DNA from: Pantoea sp. CCBC3-3-1 | GTDB lineage: Bacteria > Pseudomonadota > Gammaproteobacteria > Enterobacterales > Enterobacteriaceae | Direction of reading: 5' to 3' | Length of the DNA stretch: 64,000 nt | Assembly: GCF_007981265.1 (NCBI RefSeq) | Contig: NZ_CP034363.1 | Location: 2,728,001-2,792,000 of the forward strand | In this document: positions 39,874 through 50,477 of the stretch, one piece after another | How the letters are laid out: each line of letters starts with the position of its first letter | How positions within the stretch are numbered: position 1 is the first letter of the stretch | Position numbers and translations under genes: made by a program | Notes under the pieces: generated by a model | Seen by the model: the letters and a program-made list of their open reading frames with translations, nothing else | What the model was told of the DNA's origin: nothing | Databases searched by the model: none

Positions 39874-41954
39874 TAATGCCCACCAATGGTAGAGGTCATG
39901 CGGATCTGACGGTTATCGGTCAGCTCCAGGTTGGAAATCACCATCAGCTGCGGCAGATTGCGACGCAGGAAGCGGGCCAGCAGCGCACGCAGAGGATGGT
40001 TAACCAGCAGCACCGGTGGCGCACCCAGCGCTTCCTGCTGAGCAAGGGCATTCTGTGCCTGAGCCAGCAGACGATCGGCCAGGCCCGGCTCCAGTCCGCC
40101 ACCGCCCTGTAATGCCTGAAGCAGCAGACGTTCAAGCGTGGTATCCAGCCCGATAACCTGCACTTCACCATTGCCCGGATACCATTGCTGAGTAATCGCC
40201 CGGCCCAGCGCCACACGCACAACTGACGTCAGCTCATGCGGATCGGTCTGCACGGTGGCATGTTCGGCCAGCGTTTCAATAATGGTGCGCATATCGCGGA
40301 TAGAGACTTTTTCTGCCAGCAGATTTTGCAGCACTTTGTGCAGCGTAGTCAGCGTGATCACGCCCGGAATCAAGTCTTCTGTCAGCTTCGGCATCTCCTG
40401 CGTCACGCGGTCCAGCAGCTGCTGCGCTTCCTGACGGCCAAACAGCTCGCTGGCGTACTGACCAATCAGGTGATTCATATGGGTCGCCACCACGGTACTG
40501 GCTTCCACGACCGTAAAGCCCTGAATCTGCGCCTGCTCTTTCAGCGCGCTGTCAATCCAAATGGCGGACAGACCAAAGGCGGGATCCACCGTGACTTCAC
40601 CCGGCAGGGTTCCTGCGGCGGTGCCTGGGTTAATCGCCATCCAGCGGCCCGGATAAGCATCACCACTGCCAATCTCCACCCCTTTCATCAGGATCCGGTA
40701 GCGCGCTGGCGGCAGATCCATATTGTCCCGGATATGCACCACCGGCGGCAGGAACCCCATCTCCTGGGCGAATTTTTTACGGATGCTGCGGATACGGCCC
40801 AGCAGTTCGCCATCCTGAGTATTATCCACCATCGGGATCAGACGGTAGCCCACTTCCATGCCCAGCGAGTCTTCCAGCTGAACGTCGGTCCAGGAAGCTT
40901 CAACGTTAGCCGGGGTTTCGGTGGGTTTAACCATGCTGCTCTGCGGCGCGGCTTTTGGCTTGCTCTCTTTACCGCGCAGATACCAGGCGAGGCCCAGCAA
41001 CGCAGCGGTGAACAGCAGGAACACCAGGTTAGGCATGCCGGGAACCAGCCCCAGCAGGCCCAGAACGCCCGCACTCAGCATCATCACGCGAGGGTTTTTG
41101 AACAGCTGAGTGACCATCTGTTCGCCAACGTCCTGATCGGTGGCCACGCGGGTTACGATAACACCTGCCGCGGTCGAGATAACCAGCGCCGGGATCTGCG
41201 CAACCAGACCGTCACCGATGGTCAACAGCGTATAGGTTTCCGCCGCGTGGCCCACGTCCATTCCATGCTGCACAACACCCACCAGCAGGCCGCCAATGAC
41301 GTTGATGACCATGATCATGATACCGGCGACGGCATCCCCACGAACGAACTTACTTGCACCGTCCATTGACCCGTAGAAATCCGCTTCCTGGGTCACTTCG
41401 GCACGGCGTTTCTTCGCTTCGTCCTCGCCAATCAGACCGGCGTTCAGGTCGGCGTCGATCGCCATCTGTTTGCCGGGCATGCCGTCCAGCACAAAGCGCG
41501 CGCCCACTTCAGCAATACGGCCAGCACCCTTGGTGATAACCATAAAGTTGATGATAACGAGGATGATAAACACCACGATACCGATGGCGAAGTTGCCGCC
41601 AACAAGGAAGTGGCCGAAAGCTTCAACCACCTGGCCGGCAGCGGCGGCACCCGTATGCCCTTCCATCAGGATAATACGGGTAGAGGCCACGTTCAGCGCC
41701 AGGCGCAGTAAGGTGGAGAACAGCAGAATGGTGGGGAAAGCGGCGAATTCAAGGGTTTTCTGGGTGAACATCGCCACCAGCAGCACCATGATCGACAGCG
41801 CAATATTAAAGGTGAATAACAGATCGAGGATGAAAGGCGGCAGCGGCAGCACCATCATCGACAGGATCATCAGGATCAATACCGGCCCGGCCATTACCTG
41901 CCATTGGGTATCTTTCATATTCGGTAACCGTAATAAAGCGGCCAGGTTCGCCAT
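39873..41954 (-). CDS. flhA: Flagellar type III export gate protein FlhA
   Basis: FlhA forms the nonameric export gate ring of the flagellar secretion system. The 693-residue product (692 in E. coli) has about eight N-terminal membrane segments (residues about 20-310), the FHIPEP-family cytoplasmic loop with FVLDGMPGKQMAIDADLNAG, and a large cytoplasmic docking domain. The start overlaps the flhB stop in TGATG. Confidence 0.96.
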   Translation of the reverse strand: MANLAALLRLPNMKDTQWQVMAGPVLILMILSMMVLPLPPFILDLLFTFNIALSIMVLLVAMFTQKTLEFAAFPTILLFSTLLRLALNVASTRIILMEGHTGAAAAGQVVEAFGHFLVGGNFAIGIVVFIILVIINFMVITKGAGRIAEVGARFVLDGMPGKQMAIDADLNAGLIGEDEAKKRRAEVTQEADFYGSMDGASKFVRGDAVAGIMIMVINVIGGLLVGVVQHGMDVGHAAETYTLLTIGDGLVAQIPALVISTAAGVIVTRVATDQDVGEQMVTQLFKNPRVMMLSAGVLGLLGLVPGMPNLVFLLFTAALLGLAWYLRGKESKPKAAPQSSMVKPTETPANVEASWTDVQLEDSLGMEVGYRLIPMVDNTQDGELLGRIRSIRKKFAQEMGFLPPVVHIRDNMDLPPARYRILMKGVEIGSGDAYPGRWMAINPGTAAGTLPGEVTVDPAFGLSAIWIDSALKEQAQIQGFTVVEASTVVATHMNHLIGQYASELFGRQEAQQLLDRVTQEMPKLTEDLIPGVITLTTLHKVLQNLLAEKVSIRDMRTIIETLAEHATVQTDPHELTSVVRVALGRAITQQWYPGNGEVQVIGLDTTLERLLLQALQGGGGLEPGLADRLLAQAQNALAQQEALGAPPVLLVNHPLRALLARFLRRNLPQLMVISNLELTDNRQIRMTSTIGGH

Positions 41955-43099
41955 CAGTCTTTCTCATCAGGAACAAAGTCCAGCGCTTCCGGCACCGGTA
42001 AATTGTTTGGTTTTTTCGGAGCCAGGCCACCCTCAAGCTTCCAGCGACGGAGCTGCCAGACCCAGGCCAACACTTCTGCTACAGCCGCATATAACGTACC
42101 AGGAATATGCTGACCAATTTCACTATGTCGATAAAGCGCACGCGCCAGCGGCGGTGCTTCCAGAATCGGAACGCGGTGCTCTTTACCTAATTCACGGATA
42201 CGCAGGGCCACTTCACCTGCCCCTTTCGCCACCACTTTTGGCGCGCTCATTTTGCGTTCGTCGTACTTCAGCGCCACGGAGAAGTGTGTCGGGTTAGTTA
42301 CAATCACGTCAGCTTTTGGCACATCGGCCATCATGCGGCGGCGAGCGGCGGCGCGCATTTGCTGACGGATACGCCCTTTAACGTGCGGGTCGCCTTCCTG
42401 CTGTTTGTGCTCGTCACGGATATCCTGACGAGTCATGCGTAATCCTTTGAAGTAGCTGTAGAGCTGCCAGAACACGTCAAAACCCACCATCGGCGACAGG
42501 CCCAGAATCACCAGCATGCAGCACATGGCAATCATGTTCAGCGAGCTGGCCAGCGCGGTATAAGGCGATTCGCTGACTAACCGCAGCATTTCTGGCCAGT
42601 TGTGCTTGATAAAAATCCAGGTCACACAGCCAACCAGAATGGCTTTCAGGATCGATTTCACCAGCTCGGTGGCGGTCTGTGCGGAAACCAGCTTCGCCAG
42701 CCCTTTAATCGGGTTCATCTTGCCGAAATCGACCTTGATCGCTTTCCCGCTAATCAGCACGCCGCCTAACAGCATCGGGGCTGCGATAGCAACCACCACC
42801 AGCCCGGCCATAATCGGCAGTAGCGAGTAAACAGCCTGAAGAAACAATGAACTGATCAGCCGCAGCATCTGGCTGGTATCGCTGACCACTGAGTGATCGA
42901 AGTTAAGACCCTGAGCCAGCAAACGGCCGATTTTACGGGCCATTGATTCGCCACCCATCCACAAAATACCGAAGCCTGCCACCAGCATCAGCACGGATGT
43001 CAGTTCGCGCGAGCGCGGAACCTGACCTTCTTCTCGTGCTTTTTCTATTCGGTGGGCGGTTGCGGATTCGGTCTTTTCCTCTTCGCTATCTCCAGACAC
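41954..43099 (-). CDS. flhB: Flagellar type III export switch protein FlhB
   Basis: FlhB controls the switch from rod/hook to filament export. The 381-residue product has four membrane segments and the self-cleaving NPTH motif (VTNPTHFSVALKY) near residue 270. The start is a GTG, as in E. coli. It lies after the cheZ terminator and leads flhB-flhA-flhE, which in E. coli has its own FlhDC-dependent promoter. Confidence 0.96.
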   Translation of the reverse strand: MSGDSEEEKTESATAHRIEKAREEGQVPRSRELTSVLMLVAGFGILWMGGESMARKIGRLLAQGLNFDHSVVSDTSQMLRLISSLFLQAVYSLLPIMAGLVVVAIAAPMLLGGVLISGKAIKVDFGKMNPIKGLAKLVSAQTATELVKSILKAILVGCVTWIFIKHNWPEMLRLVSESPYTALASSLNMIAMCCMLVILGLSPMVGFDVFWQLYSYFKGLRMTRQDIRDEHKQQEGDPHVKGRIRQQMRAAARRRMMADVPKADVIVTNPTHFSVALKYDERKMSAPKVVAKGAGEVALRIRELGKEHRVPILEAPPLARALYRHSEIGQHIPGTLYAAVAEVLAWVWQLRRWKLEGGLAPKKPNNLPVPEALDFVPDEKD

Positions 43100-43204
43100 G
43101 GCAAACTCACCTTCAGGATGAAATTTCAGGTGTCAGAATGCCAAATTCGCGCAGGGATGAAGCCACGAGTAAACGCGTAAAAAGGGGGTTATTTGAGGGA
43201 TAGT

Positions 43205-43231
43205 AAAAAAGGGCCGGTAAAAACCGGCCCC
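43205..43231 (-). terminator. Rho-independent terminator after cheZ
   Basis: GGGCCGGT at 43211-43218 pairs perfectly with ACCGGCCC at 43223-43230, and on the minus strand the stem is followed by six T residues. It separates the che operon from flhBAE. Confidence 0.88.
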
Positions 43232-43247
43232 GGAGGGCATGTCGAAC

Positions 43248-43892
43248 TTAAAACCCGAGGCTGTCCAGCAGGTCGTCGACCTGGTCCTGATTGGCGACCA
43301 CGCCAGGCGCTTCACCATTAATCTGCGGACCGTTCTTCAGGCTGTCGGCATCTTTCTTCGGCCGTACAGGCTGTTCCGGCATGTTTTCCAGCAGCACCAT
43401 CAACAGCTGACGCTCAATTTCCTGGATCACATCCATCATGCGTTTGATGACCTGACCAGTCAGATCCTGGAAGTCCTGCGCCATCATGATTTCCATCAGT
43501 TGGGCGTTGGTAAAACCCGTATGCTCAGGGACGGATTCCAGATATCCACGGGTATCCGAAACCAGTGAGCGGGCATCTGCCAGTTCGATAGGATTCTCAA
43601 ACCACTCATCCCAGCGGCCTTTCAGTGCTTTAGCTCCATTCTCCATTTCGGCCTGACGTGGCTGCGCAGCTTCTACACAGTTCAGGGCGCGCTCGGCCGC
43701 CTGCGCGGTCATTTGCACAACGTAATCCAGGCGATCGCGGGCGTCGGGAATGGCTTCCGCCGCTTCAGCAATGGCCTGATCCAGTCCCAGCTCACGCAGG
43801 CTGTCGCGCAGCATCCGCGTCAGCGAACCAATTCGGGAGATTATTTCGTTTGCTGAAGCTGCATCTGTACTTGGTTTCGAAAGTTCGCTCAT
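43248..43892 (-). CDS. cheZ: CheY-P phosphatase CheZ
   Basis: CheZ speeds loss of phosphate from CheY and ends the tumble signal. The 214-residue all-helical product has the catalytic region [19 protein letters not shown] (Asp and Gln as in E. coli Asp143/Gln147) and the C-terminal CheY-binding peptide [13 protein letters not shown]. It follows cheY by nine bases and is the last gene before the terminator. Confidence 0.95.
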   Translation of the reverse strand: MSELSKPSTDAASANEIISRIGSLTRMLRDSLRELGLDQAIAEAAEAIPDARDRLDYVVQMTAQAAERALNCVEAAQPRQAEMENGAKALKGRWDEWFENPIELADARSLVSDTRGYLESVPEHTGFTNAQLMEIMMAQDFQDLTGQVIKRMMDVIQEIERQLLMVLLENMPEQPVRPKKDADSLKNGPQINGEAPGVVANQDQVDDLLDSLGF

Positions 43893-43901
43893 CTCGGCTC
43901 C

Positions 43902-44291
43902 TTACATACCCAGCTTTTCGAAGATCTTGCCTAATTTTTCTTCAAGGGTCGCTGCGGTAAAAGGTTTAACGACATAGCCACTGGCACCCGCCTGAGCAGC
44001 CGCAATAATGTTCTCTTTCTTCGCTTCTGCCGTCACCATCAGCACCGGGAGTTTACCCAGCGTGCTGTCGGCGCGAATAGTTTGCAGCAGTTGCAGACCG
44101 TCCATGTTCGGCATGTTCCAGTCGGAAACCACGAAGTCAAAACCACCGGTACGCAGTTTGGCCAGTGCATCAACACCGTCCTCTGCTTCTTCAACGTTAT
44201 TGAAGCCGAGTTCTTTCAGCAGGTTACGGACGATACGACGCATCGTGTTGAAGTCGTCGACCACCAGAAACCGCATATTTTTATCAGCCAT
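43902..44291 (-). CDS. cheY: Chemotaxis response regulator CheY
   Basis: CheY is the single-domain regulator that binds the flagellar switch when phosphorylated. The 129-residue product has Asp12, Asp13, the phosphoacceptor Asp57 ([12 protein letters not shown]), Thr87 and Lys109, all at E. coli positions. It lies between cheB and cheZ. Confidence 0.97.
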   Translation of the reverse strand: MADKNMRFLVVDDFNTMRRIVRNLLKELGFNNVEEAEDGVDALAKLRTGGFDFVVSDWNMPNMDGLQLLQTIRADSTLGKLPVLMVTAEAKKENIIAAAQAGASGYVVKPFTAATLEEKLGKIFEKLGM

Positions 44292-44332
44292 AAATACTCC
44301 TGTTTGTGTAGCCCCGCGGGACGGGCGCTGCG

Positions 44333-45382
44333 TTAGATACGTAATGCCTGTCCGGCGCTAATTTTTGCCAGCATGTGCTGGCTGATTTGGTGGAGATCCA
44401 CCACCTCACTGGCTCCCCCGAGCGCAATTGCTTCACGGGGCATACCAAATACTACGCAGCTCGCTTCGTTCTGGGCGATGGTCCAGGCACCGGCTTTGTT
44501 CATTGCCAGCAAACCTGCCGCACCGTCGTTGCCCATACCGGTCAGAATGACGCCTACGGCGTTACGACCGGCATACTGCGCGACTGACTTAAAGAGCACG
44601 TCCACCGAGGGTTTATGACGATTCACCGGTGGGCCGTCGTGTAATTTCACCTGATAGTTTGCGCCGCTGCGCGTCAGCTCCATATGCATCGCCCCTGGCG
44701 CGATATAGGCATGACCCGGCAGAACACGCTCGCCATCTTCCGCTTCCTTCACCGTAATCTGACACAGCTTGTTCAGGCGCTCGGCGAAAGAGCGGGTAAA
44801 ACCTGGCGGCATATGCTGCGTGATTAACAGCGCCGGACTGGTTGCCGGCAGCGGTTGCAGCACGTGCCTGATCGCTTCGGTGCCGCCGGTAGACGCACCG
44901 ATGGCAATCAGCTTTTCACTACTGAGCAGCGGGCCTGCCTTAAGCATCACCGGTGAAGGCGATGGCCTGCGCGTATGCAGCTTCGCTCGTGAAGCCGCAC
45001 GTACTTTGTCGCCAATCATCTGGCTGTAGGCCAGCATGCCTTCCCGGATACCCAACGACGGCTTGGTCACAAAGTCCACCGCGCCCAGCTCCAGTGCCCG
45101 AAGCGTGATCTCCGACCCTTTGCCGGTAAGTGATGACACCATCACCACCGGCATCGGACGCAGACGCATCAGTTTTTCCAGAAAATCCAGCCCGTCCATT
45201 CGCGGCATTTCGACATCCAGCGTCAGTACGTCGGGATTGAATTCTTTAATCAAATCTCTGGCGACCAGCGGATCGGGGGCCGTTGCCACCATCTCCATGT
45301 CCGAATGACTGTTAATGATTTCGGTCATCAGCTGACGCATCAGCGACGAATCATCAACACATAACACTCTGATTTTGCCCAT
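44333..45382 (-). CDS. cheB: Chemoreceptor methylesterase/glutaminase CheB
   Basis: CheB removes methyl groups from receptors and deamidates their glutamines. The 349-residue product has a receiver domain with Asp56 ([12 protein letters not shown]), a linker and a C-terminal esterase domain with the catalytic Ser in IGASTGG, His in TQHMPPGFT and Asp in GMGNDGAAG. Its start overlaps the cheR stop (TAATG). Confidence 0.96.
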   Translation of the reverse strand: MGKIRVLCVDDSSLMRQLMTEIINSHSDMEMVATAPDPLVARDLIKEFNPDVLTLDVEMPRMDGLDFLEKLMRLRPMPVVMVSSLTGKGSEITLRALELGAVDFVTKPSLGIREGMLAYSQMIGDKVRAASRAKLHTRRPSPSPVMLKAGPLLSSEKLIAIGASTGGTEAIRHVLQPLPATSPALLITQHMPPGFTRSFAERLNKLCQITVKEAEDGERVLPGHAYIAPGAMHMELTRSGANYQVKLHDGPPVNRHKPSVDVLFKSVAQYAGRNAVGVILTGMGNDGAAGLLAMNKAGAWTIAQNEASCVVFGMPREAIALGGASEVVDLHQISQHMLAKISAGQALRI

Positions 45383-46254
45383 TATCTTTCCTTAGTCAGC
45401 CCGTAGACCGTCTGGCCGCGCAGGTAAAACTCTTTACTGATCTGGCTGAAGTTCTCGGAGTGACCGGCAAACAAAATGCCGCCCGGTTTCAGCATCGGTA
45501 CAAAACGCCGTAGAATTTTTTCCTGCGTTTCTTTATCAAAGTAGATCATCACGTTGCGGCAGAAGATCGCATCAAAGGGTCCCGGCAGCGCCCACTCGTT
45601 ACCCAGCAGGTTCAGCTGAGCAAAGGTGATGGCATTCGCCAGTTCAGGCCTTGCCCGCACCATGCCTGAATGGGGGCCGGTGCCGCGAAAGAAGAAGCGC
45701 TGAAGCTGCTGAGACGACAGCGTGCGCAACTCTTCCTGGCGATAGACGCCCGACAACGCTTTTTCCAGCACCTGAGTGTCGATATCGGTAGCGTGGATCT
45801 GAAATTTACCCGGGCCGTTACCCAGCGTTTCTGCCAGCGTCATGGCGATTGAGTAAGGCTCCTCACCGGTAGAGGCAGCGGCGCACCAGACGTTGAAGCT
45901 GCCACCACGACGTTTGGCATGATCGGCCAGAATCGGGAAGTGGTGTCCTTCACGGAAAAACGCCGTCAGGTTAGTGGTCAGGGAGTTAATAAACGCCTGC
46001 CACTCTCCGCTATTTGCGTCCGCTTCCAGCAGCGCAAGGTAACGACCAAAGTCATCGATTCCTAATGTCCGCAGACGGCGTACCAGGCGGTTGTAAACCA
46101 TTTCACGCTTGTGATCGCCGAGCACGATGCCCGCGCGCTGATAAATCAGCTGGCTGATGCGCTTAAAATGTGTGTCGGATAACGGCAGGCGCTGTACCAT
46201 CTGCGACAGCATCGTGGCGTTCTCCGGCGGTGCTAACAACGTTGACTTTTTCAT
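45382..46254 (-). CDS. cheR: Chemoreceptor methyltransferase CheR
   Basis: CheR methylates glutamates of chemoreceptors with SAM for adaptation. The 290-residue product has the N-terminal helical domain and a SAM-binding fold with [16 protein letters not shown], the IHATDID segment and FCRNVMIYF. Its beta-subdomain binds the NWETF tail present on both receptors here. It follows the first receptor gene by 289 bases, in which a receptor gene vestige lies. Confidence 0.96.
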   Translation of the reverse strand: MKKSTLLAPPENATMLSQMVQRLPLSDTHFKRISQLIYQRAGIVLGDHKREMVYNRLVRRLRTLGIDDFGRYLALLEADANSGEWQAFINSLTTNLTAFFREGHHFPILADHAKRRGGSFNVWCAAASTGEEPYSIAMTLAETLGNGPGKFQIHATDIDTQVLEKALSGVYRQEELRTLSSQQLQRFFFRGTGPHSGMVRARPELANAITFAQLNLLGNEWALPGPFDAIFCRNVMIYFDKETQEKILRRFVPMLKPGGILFAGHSENFSQISKEFYLRGQTVYGLTKER

Positions 46255-46365
46255 CCAGATCCACCCTGCAAAGTACTGATAAAGGGGTTAAAACAATATT
46301 ATTTTCCCTGTGAGCCTGCGCAGTGACCTGGTCAGAGCCCCCGACACATACAGTGCTGAGGGCTT

Positions 46366-46425
46366 TTACTTCAGTGTGTCAGCGTCTGGGGCTGCTGCCG
46401 CTTCCTCTACCAGCGCGGCGATCTG
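46366..46425 (-). pseudogene. Vestige of a chemoreceptor gene (C-terminal signalling segment)
   Basis: On the minus strand this short frame reads QIAALVEEAAAAPDA and then stops at TAA (46366-46368). The intact receptor next to it reads [16 protein letters not shown] at the same place, so 9 of the first 12 residues match. At DNA level 21 of 24 bases of TTCCTCTACCAGCG-type sequence agree. A stop codon precedes the piece. The neighbourhood, strand and homology indicate the remains of a third receptor gene (tap-like position) lost by deletion or recombination. Confidence 0.65.
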
Positions 46426-46543
46426 TTAGTAAACTCTTTGCTGAGGGTTCCGGCGACTGCCTGAACTCATTCAAATTGCTTAACTACTTTATCGGCAGAA
46501 ATTCACGCTTCCTGAGACTTATTTTGCGTTGTCGTGAACATCG

Positions 46544-48199
46544 TTAAAACGTTTCCCAGTTATCGTTTGACGGTGCTGCCGCAACGACTTTGCGTGATGC
46601 GGCTGCCGGTGCTTTACTGACGATCGCCTGCGCGACGCTGTCTTTACGGATACGGAACACGGCTACGGCCTGATTCAGACGGCTCGCCTGCTCCTCCAGG
46701 GCTGCGGCAGCGGCGGCAGATTCCTCTACCAGCGAGGCGTTCTGCTGCGTGACGCGGTCCATTTCAGTGACGGCGATGCCGACCTGATCGATACCCCGGC
46801 TTTGCTCGCCCGATGCTGAAGCGATTTCGCCCATAATGTCAGTCACACGCGTGACCGCACTGACGATATCCGCCATCGTTTCACCCGCGCTCTCGACCAG
46901 CTGCGAACCGGTGTCGACACGCGCTACGGAATCTTCGATCAGCCCTTTAATTTCTTTCGCTGCCTGAGCACTACGCTGTGCCAGATTACGCACTTCGCCT
47001 GCCACTACCGCAAAGCCACGACCCTGCTCACCGGCACGGGCTGCTTCTACTGCGGCGTTCAGTGCCAGAATGTTGGTCTGGAAAGCAATACCGTCGATTA
47101 CGCTGGTAATATCCGCGATTTTCTTCGAGCTCCCGGCGATGTCGCTCATGGTTTTCACCACGCCATCCACCACTTTCCCGCCCTTCTGCGCGGTTTCCGA
47201 CGCGCTCAGCGCCAGCTGGGAAGCCTGACGGGCGTTTTCGGCATTCTGCTTCACGGTCGCCGTCAGCTGTTCCATACTGGCCGCGGTTTCTTCCAGAGAG
47301 GCAGCCTGCTCCTCGGTACGGGAAGAGAGATCGTTATTGCCGGCAGAGATTTCGCTGGCACCGGTATAGATAGCGTCAGAACCGTCGCGCACGTCGCTTA
47401 CCGTACGCACCAGCGACTGCTGCATTTCACGCAGGCTGTCTGCCAGCTGGGTCATTTCGCTACGGCCTTCTACCTCAATCGTCTGCGTCAGGTCGCCGCT
47501 GGCGATATGGCGAATATGATCGATGTTGGTTTTCAGCGGCTGAAGCAGCAGGGTACGAATGCCGCTCCAGGCCAGGGCGATAACCACAGCAGAAACCAGT
47601 AACACGCCCAGCAACAGCCAGATGCTCTGATGATACGCTGCATCATTCGCCTTAATGCCCTGCTCTGTCAGGCCGTTGATGACCGCCAGCCAGTGGTTAT
47701 AAGCCTGCTGGAACTGCTCCTGATAGCTCTGAGTCGGCTGAGCCACAAAGTCGTTGAAGCGTCCGGTCTGCATCATGACAATCAGATCGGCCAGCGCGTC
47801 ATGAAACTGCTTGTAGCTGGCCAGCAGCGCCTGAACATCCTCTGCCTTCTTGCCATCTTCGCTAAGATTGGCATTAAAGAGTTCCAGCGACTTATCTGCC
47901 GTCGCCAGGTCAGTCTGTGCCTGAGCCATCAGATCGTTTAATGAAGAACCCGCACCGGAATGGTTGGTGTCCATCACATAACGCAATCCTGCACGGTTCA
48001 GCGTGTTACGCGCCTGCACCATGGATACCCAGGAATTGCCCATTGACTGTTGCAACAAGCTCATCTGCTGGCTGAATTCAAAATTCTGCTTATCGCTCTG
48101 AACGGTTTTAAAAAACAAACCGCCCGTTCCTAACTGCAATACAGCAAATAACACCAGCACACTAACCAGGCCGGTTACTACTTTCATACTCTTGAACAT
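46544..48199 (-). CDS. Methyl-accepting chemotaxis protein, Tsr-like
   Basis: The 551-residue chemoreceptor has membrane segment 1 (about 7-30), a periplasmic four-helix sensor domain, membrane segment 2 (about 190-212), a HAMP domain and the long cytoplasmic coiled coil with the tip [20 protein letters not shown]. It ends in NWETF, the CheR/CheB tether. The ligand-site helix reads [11 protein letters not shown] with Arg64, Asn68, Arg69 and Arg73, closely like E. coli Tsr ([11 protein letters not shown]), so serine sensing is likely but unproven. A sigma28 promoter lies directly upstream. Confidence 0.9.
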   Translation of the reverse strand: MFKSMKVVTGLVSVLVLFAVLQLGTGGLFFKTVQSDKQNFEFSQQMSLLQQSMGNSWVSMVQARNTLNRAGLRYVMDTNHSGAGSSLNDLMAQAQTDLATADKSLELFNANLSEDGKKAEDVQALLASYKQFHDALADLIVMMQTGRFNDFVAQPTQSYQEQFQQAYNHWLAVINGLTEQGIKANDAAYHQSIWLLLGVLLVSAVVIALAWSGIRTLLLQPLKTNIDHIRHIASGDLTQTIEVEGRSEMTQLADSLREMQQSLVRTVSDVRDGSDAIYTGASEISAGNNDLSSRTEEQAASLEETAASMEQLTATVKQNAENARQASQLALSASETAQKGGKVVDGVVKTMSDIAGSSKKIADITSVIDGIAFQTNILALNAAVEAARAGEQGRGFAVVAGEVRNLAQRSAQAAKEIKGLIEDSVARVDTGSQLVESAGETMADIVSAVTRVTDIMGEIASASGEQSRGIDQVGIAVTEMDRVTQQNASLVEESAAAAAALEEQASRLNQAVAVFRIRKDSVAQAIVSKAPAAASRKVVAAAPSNDNWETF

Positions 48200-48230
48200 A
48201 ACTACCTCAGTAAGGGGCTATTTGATTTAG

Positions 48231-48257
48231 TTATCGGCTGGTTTTTGGGGAACTTTA
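48231..48257 (-). promoter_or_regulatory. sigma28 (FliA) promoter of the Tsr-like receptor gene
   Basis: On the minus strand TAAAGTTC and GCCGATAA are 11 bases apart, an almost exact FliA promoter (TAAAGTTT-N11-GCCGATAA). It lies 32-58 bases upstream of the receptor start and probably drives cheRBYZ as well. Confidence 0.9.
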
Positions 48258-48508
48258 TGTGGAATTTTTTAAATGTTTCGTCACGGTAAAAAGTCGTTCA
48301 AACCCTGGCCGGAATAATTAAAAGGCAATAAGAATGCGTTTTTTAAACGGGAAAAGCGGGTAGAAACCGAAAAGAGACGGGTTAACAGGAAAAGCCGTTT
48401 TAAATAAAAAACGGCAGGCTGCTGGCGATCACAGGTAAAGCATTCGGTAAATTTTTACTGAATAACGACGCTACGGTAAAAACAGGAGGCCCAGGAAACG
48501 GTAATAAA

Positions 48509-48598
48509 GCGTCACGGGCCTGGGATAGCCCGTGACGCGCTGGCAAGGACGCCGCTTTTTGCGTCTTTACAGAGGGTTCATGTCCCTCTCGCCAGCAC
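48509..48598. repeat. Structured intergenic repeat between the two receptor genes
   Basis: GCGTCACGGGC (48509-48519) and GCCCGTGACGC (48528-48538) form a perfect hairpin. Next, GCTGGC (48539-48544) pairs with GCCAGC (48591-48596), and AGAGGG with CCCTCT lies inside. Bases 48542-48568 are the reverse complement of 34929-34955 with only two or three changes. The other bases of the 420-base gap (48258-48508) hold no gene. Confidence 0.65.
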
Positions 48599-48619
48599 TC
48601 TTTTTCTCAACAGCAAGAA

Positions 48620-50281
48620 TTAAAACGTTTCCCAGTTGCCTTCATCGGCCACTGGCGCTGCGGCTTTACGCGCAGCAGGTTTAACGGTGCGTGCAACCGG
48701 CGCAGCAGCGCGAGCGCCCTGGTCTTTACGAACACGGAACACGGCAACAGCCTGAGTCAGACGGCTGGCCTGATCTTCCAGCGCGGCCGCTGCGGTAGCG
48801 GATTCCTCCACCAGCGAGGCGTTCTGCTGTGTTACACGGTCCATCTCGGTGACAGCGGTGCCCACCTGATCGATACCCCGACTCTGCTCATCAGAAGCAG
48901 AAGCGATTTCGCCCATGATGTCGGTGACGCGGGTTACGGCGTTAACGATATCGTTCATCGTTTCACCCGCCGTGCCCACCAGTACGGAACCACTGTCCAC
49001 ACGCGCCACGGAATCTTCGATCAGCCCTTTGATCTCTTTCGCTGCCTGAGCGCTACGCTGTGCCAGATTACGCACTTCGCCTGCCACTACCGCAAAGCCT
49101 CGACCCTGCTCACCGGCACGGGCAGCTTCTACTGCGGCGTTCAGTGCCAGAATGTTGGTCTGGAAAGCAATGCCGTCGATCACGCTGGTAATATCCGCGA
49201 TTTTCTTCGAACTTCCGGCGATGTCACTCATGGTTTTCACCACGCCATCCACCACTTTCCCGCCCTTCTGCGCGGTTTCCGACGCGCTCAGCGCCAGCTG
49301 GGAAGCCTGACGGGCGTTTTCGGCGTTCTGCTTCACGGTTGCCGTCAGCTGTTCCATACTGGCCGCGGTTTCTTCCAGAGAAGCAGCCTGCTGTTCAGTA
49401 CGGGCAGAAAGATCGTTGTTACCCGCAGCGATTTCGCTGGCGCCGGTATAGATAGCGTCAGAACCGTCGCGCACGTCGCTTACGGTACGCACCAGCGACT
49501 GCTGCATCTCAAGCAGGCTGGCAGCCAGCTGGGTCATCTCGTTACGGCCTTCAACAGCAATCGTGTGCGTCAGGTCGCCGTTAGCGATATGGCTGATATG
49601 TTCGATATTGTCCTGCAACGGTTTGATCAGCACAGAACGCAGACCGAACCAGCACAGCGCAATCAGCCCGACAACCAGCACCATCACGCTGCCAATTACC
49701 CACAGCATTTTGGTATAGGCGCTTTCGTTATCCGCCACGCCCTGTACGGTCAGTACGTTTTGGGCAGTACGCCATGACGTATAAACGTCCTGCATAGTAT
49801 TTTGCTTCTCTTCGATGTTGAGCTTAAACATCTCCGGCAGCTGTTTGTTTTCCATTAATACGATCATCTGTCCCAGCGTTTTGGAATAGATCTCGTAATT
49901 TTTTTCCAGATTGTCGACCAGAACCGGGTCGACGCCTTTGGTGTCTGGAATGCCCTGGTAGCGTGCGTAAGATTTATCCGCGCTGGCCAGCAGGCTTTTG
50001 GCCTGATCGCTGATGGCGGTCAACGAGCTGCTGTTAATGCTGTTTGCCGTATCACTCTGCAAACGCAGCATTCCGCGGTTAATGGCAATGCGAGACTGGT
50101 TCAGGGAAACCCATGCATCAGTAAACGCAGAGACGTTTTCGCTGGAATTCTGAGCGATTGAAAAGTTAGTTTTATCGCTGGTCAGCGCGTGGATAAATAA
50201 TCCCCCCGCCAGCAGCTGAAGCGAGCCAAAAACCAGCAGGACCAACAGCAGGCTGGTGACGACCTTAATGCGTTTAAACAT
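48620..50281 (-). CDS. Methyl-accepting chemotaxis protein, Tar/Tsr-type with distinct sensor domain
   Basis: The 553-residue receptor has the same layout as its neighbour: membrane segments at about 8-30 and 193-215, HAMP, signalling coiled coil and the C-terminal NWETF. Its cytoplasmic half is nearly identical to that of the Tsr-like receptor, while the periplasmic domain is different. The ligand-site helix reads [11 protein letters not shown], keeping Arg64, Asn68, Arg69 and Arg73, which in this class contact the amino acid ligand. The specificity cannot be told. It has its own sigma28 promoter and lies after the cheW terminator. Confidence 0.88.
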   Translation of the reverse strand: MFKRIKVVTSLLLVLLVFGSLQLLAGGLFIHALTSDKTNFSIAQNSSENVSAFTDAWVSLNQSRIAINRGMLRLQSDTANSINSSSLTAISDQAKSLLASADKSYARYQGIPDTKGVDPVLVDNLEKNYEIYSKTLGQMIVLMENKQLPEMFKLNIEEKQNTMQDVYTSWRTAQNVLTVQGVADNESAYTKMLWVIGSVMVLVVGLIALCWFGLRSVLIKPLQDNIEHISHIANGDLTHTIAVEGRNEMTQLAASLLEMQQSLVRTVSDVRDGSDAIYTGASEIAAGNNDLSARTEQQAASLEETAASMEQLTATVKQNAENARQASQLALSASETAQKGGKVVDGVVKTMSDIAGSSKKIADITSVIDGIAFQTNILALNAAVEAARAGEQGRGFAVVAGEVRNLAQRSAQAAKEIKGLIEDSVARVDSGSVLVGTAGETMNDIVNAVTRVTDIMGEIASASDEQSRGIDQVGTAVTEMDRVTQQNASLVEESATAAAALEDQASRLTQAVAVFRVRKDQGARAAAPVARTVKPAARKAAAPVADEGNWETF

Positions 50282-50321
50282 GGGATACCCTTGGTGTAGT
50301 AAAAGTGATTCAACACTCGAT

Positions 50322-50348
50322 CTATCGGCGCAGATCGATGGAACTTTA
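50322..50348 (-). promoter_or_regulatory. sigma28 (FliA) promoter of the second receptor gene
   Basis: On the minus strand TAAAGTTC and GCCGATAG are 11 bases apart, a near-consensus FliA promoter 41-67 bases upstream of the receptor start. Confidence 0.88.
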
Positions 50349-50426
50349 TGCAGTCAGAAGAGAGATTTACTAAAGTGATACTTTAGTATCTAAATTAATT
50401 TTGCTGCTTTTTTACAGATAGCGAGC

Positions 50427-50458
50427 ATAAAAAAAGACCGATCCGCAGATCGGTCTTT
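50427..50458 (-). terminator. Rho-independent terminator after cheW
   Basis: AAAGACCGATC at 50433-50443 pairs perfectly with GATCGGTCTTT at 50448-50458, and the minus-strand tail is a T-run. It ends the motA-motB-cheA-cheW transcript before the receptor genes. Confidence 0.9.
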
Positions 50459-50477
50459 CTACGCAATAAAGCTCAGA

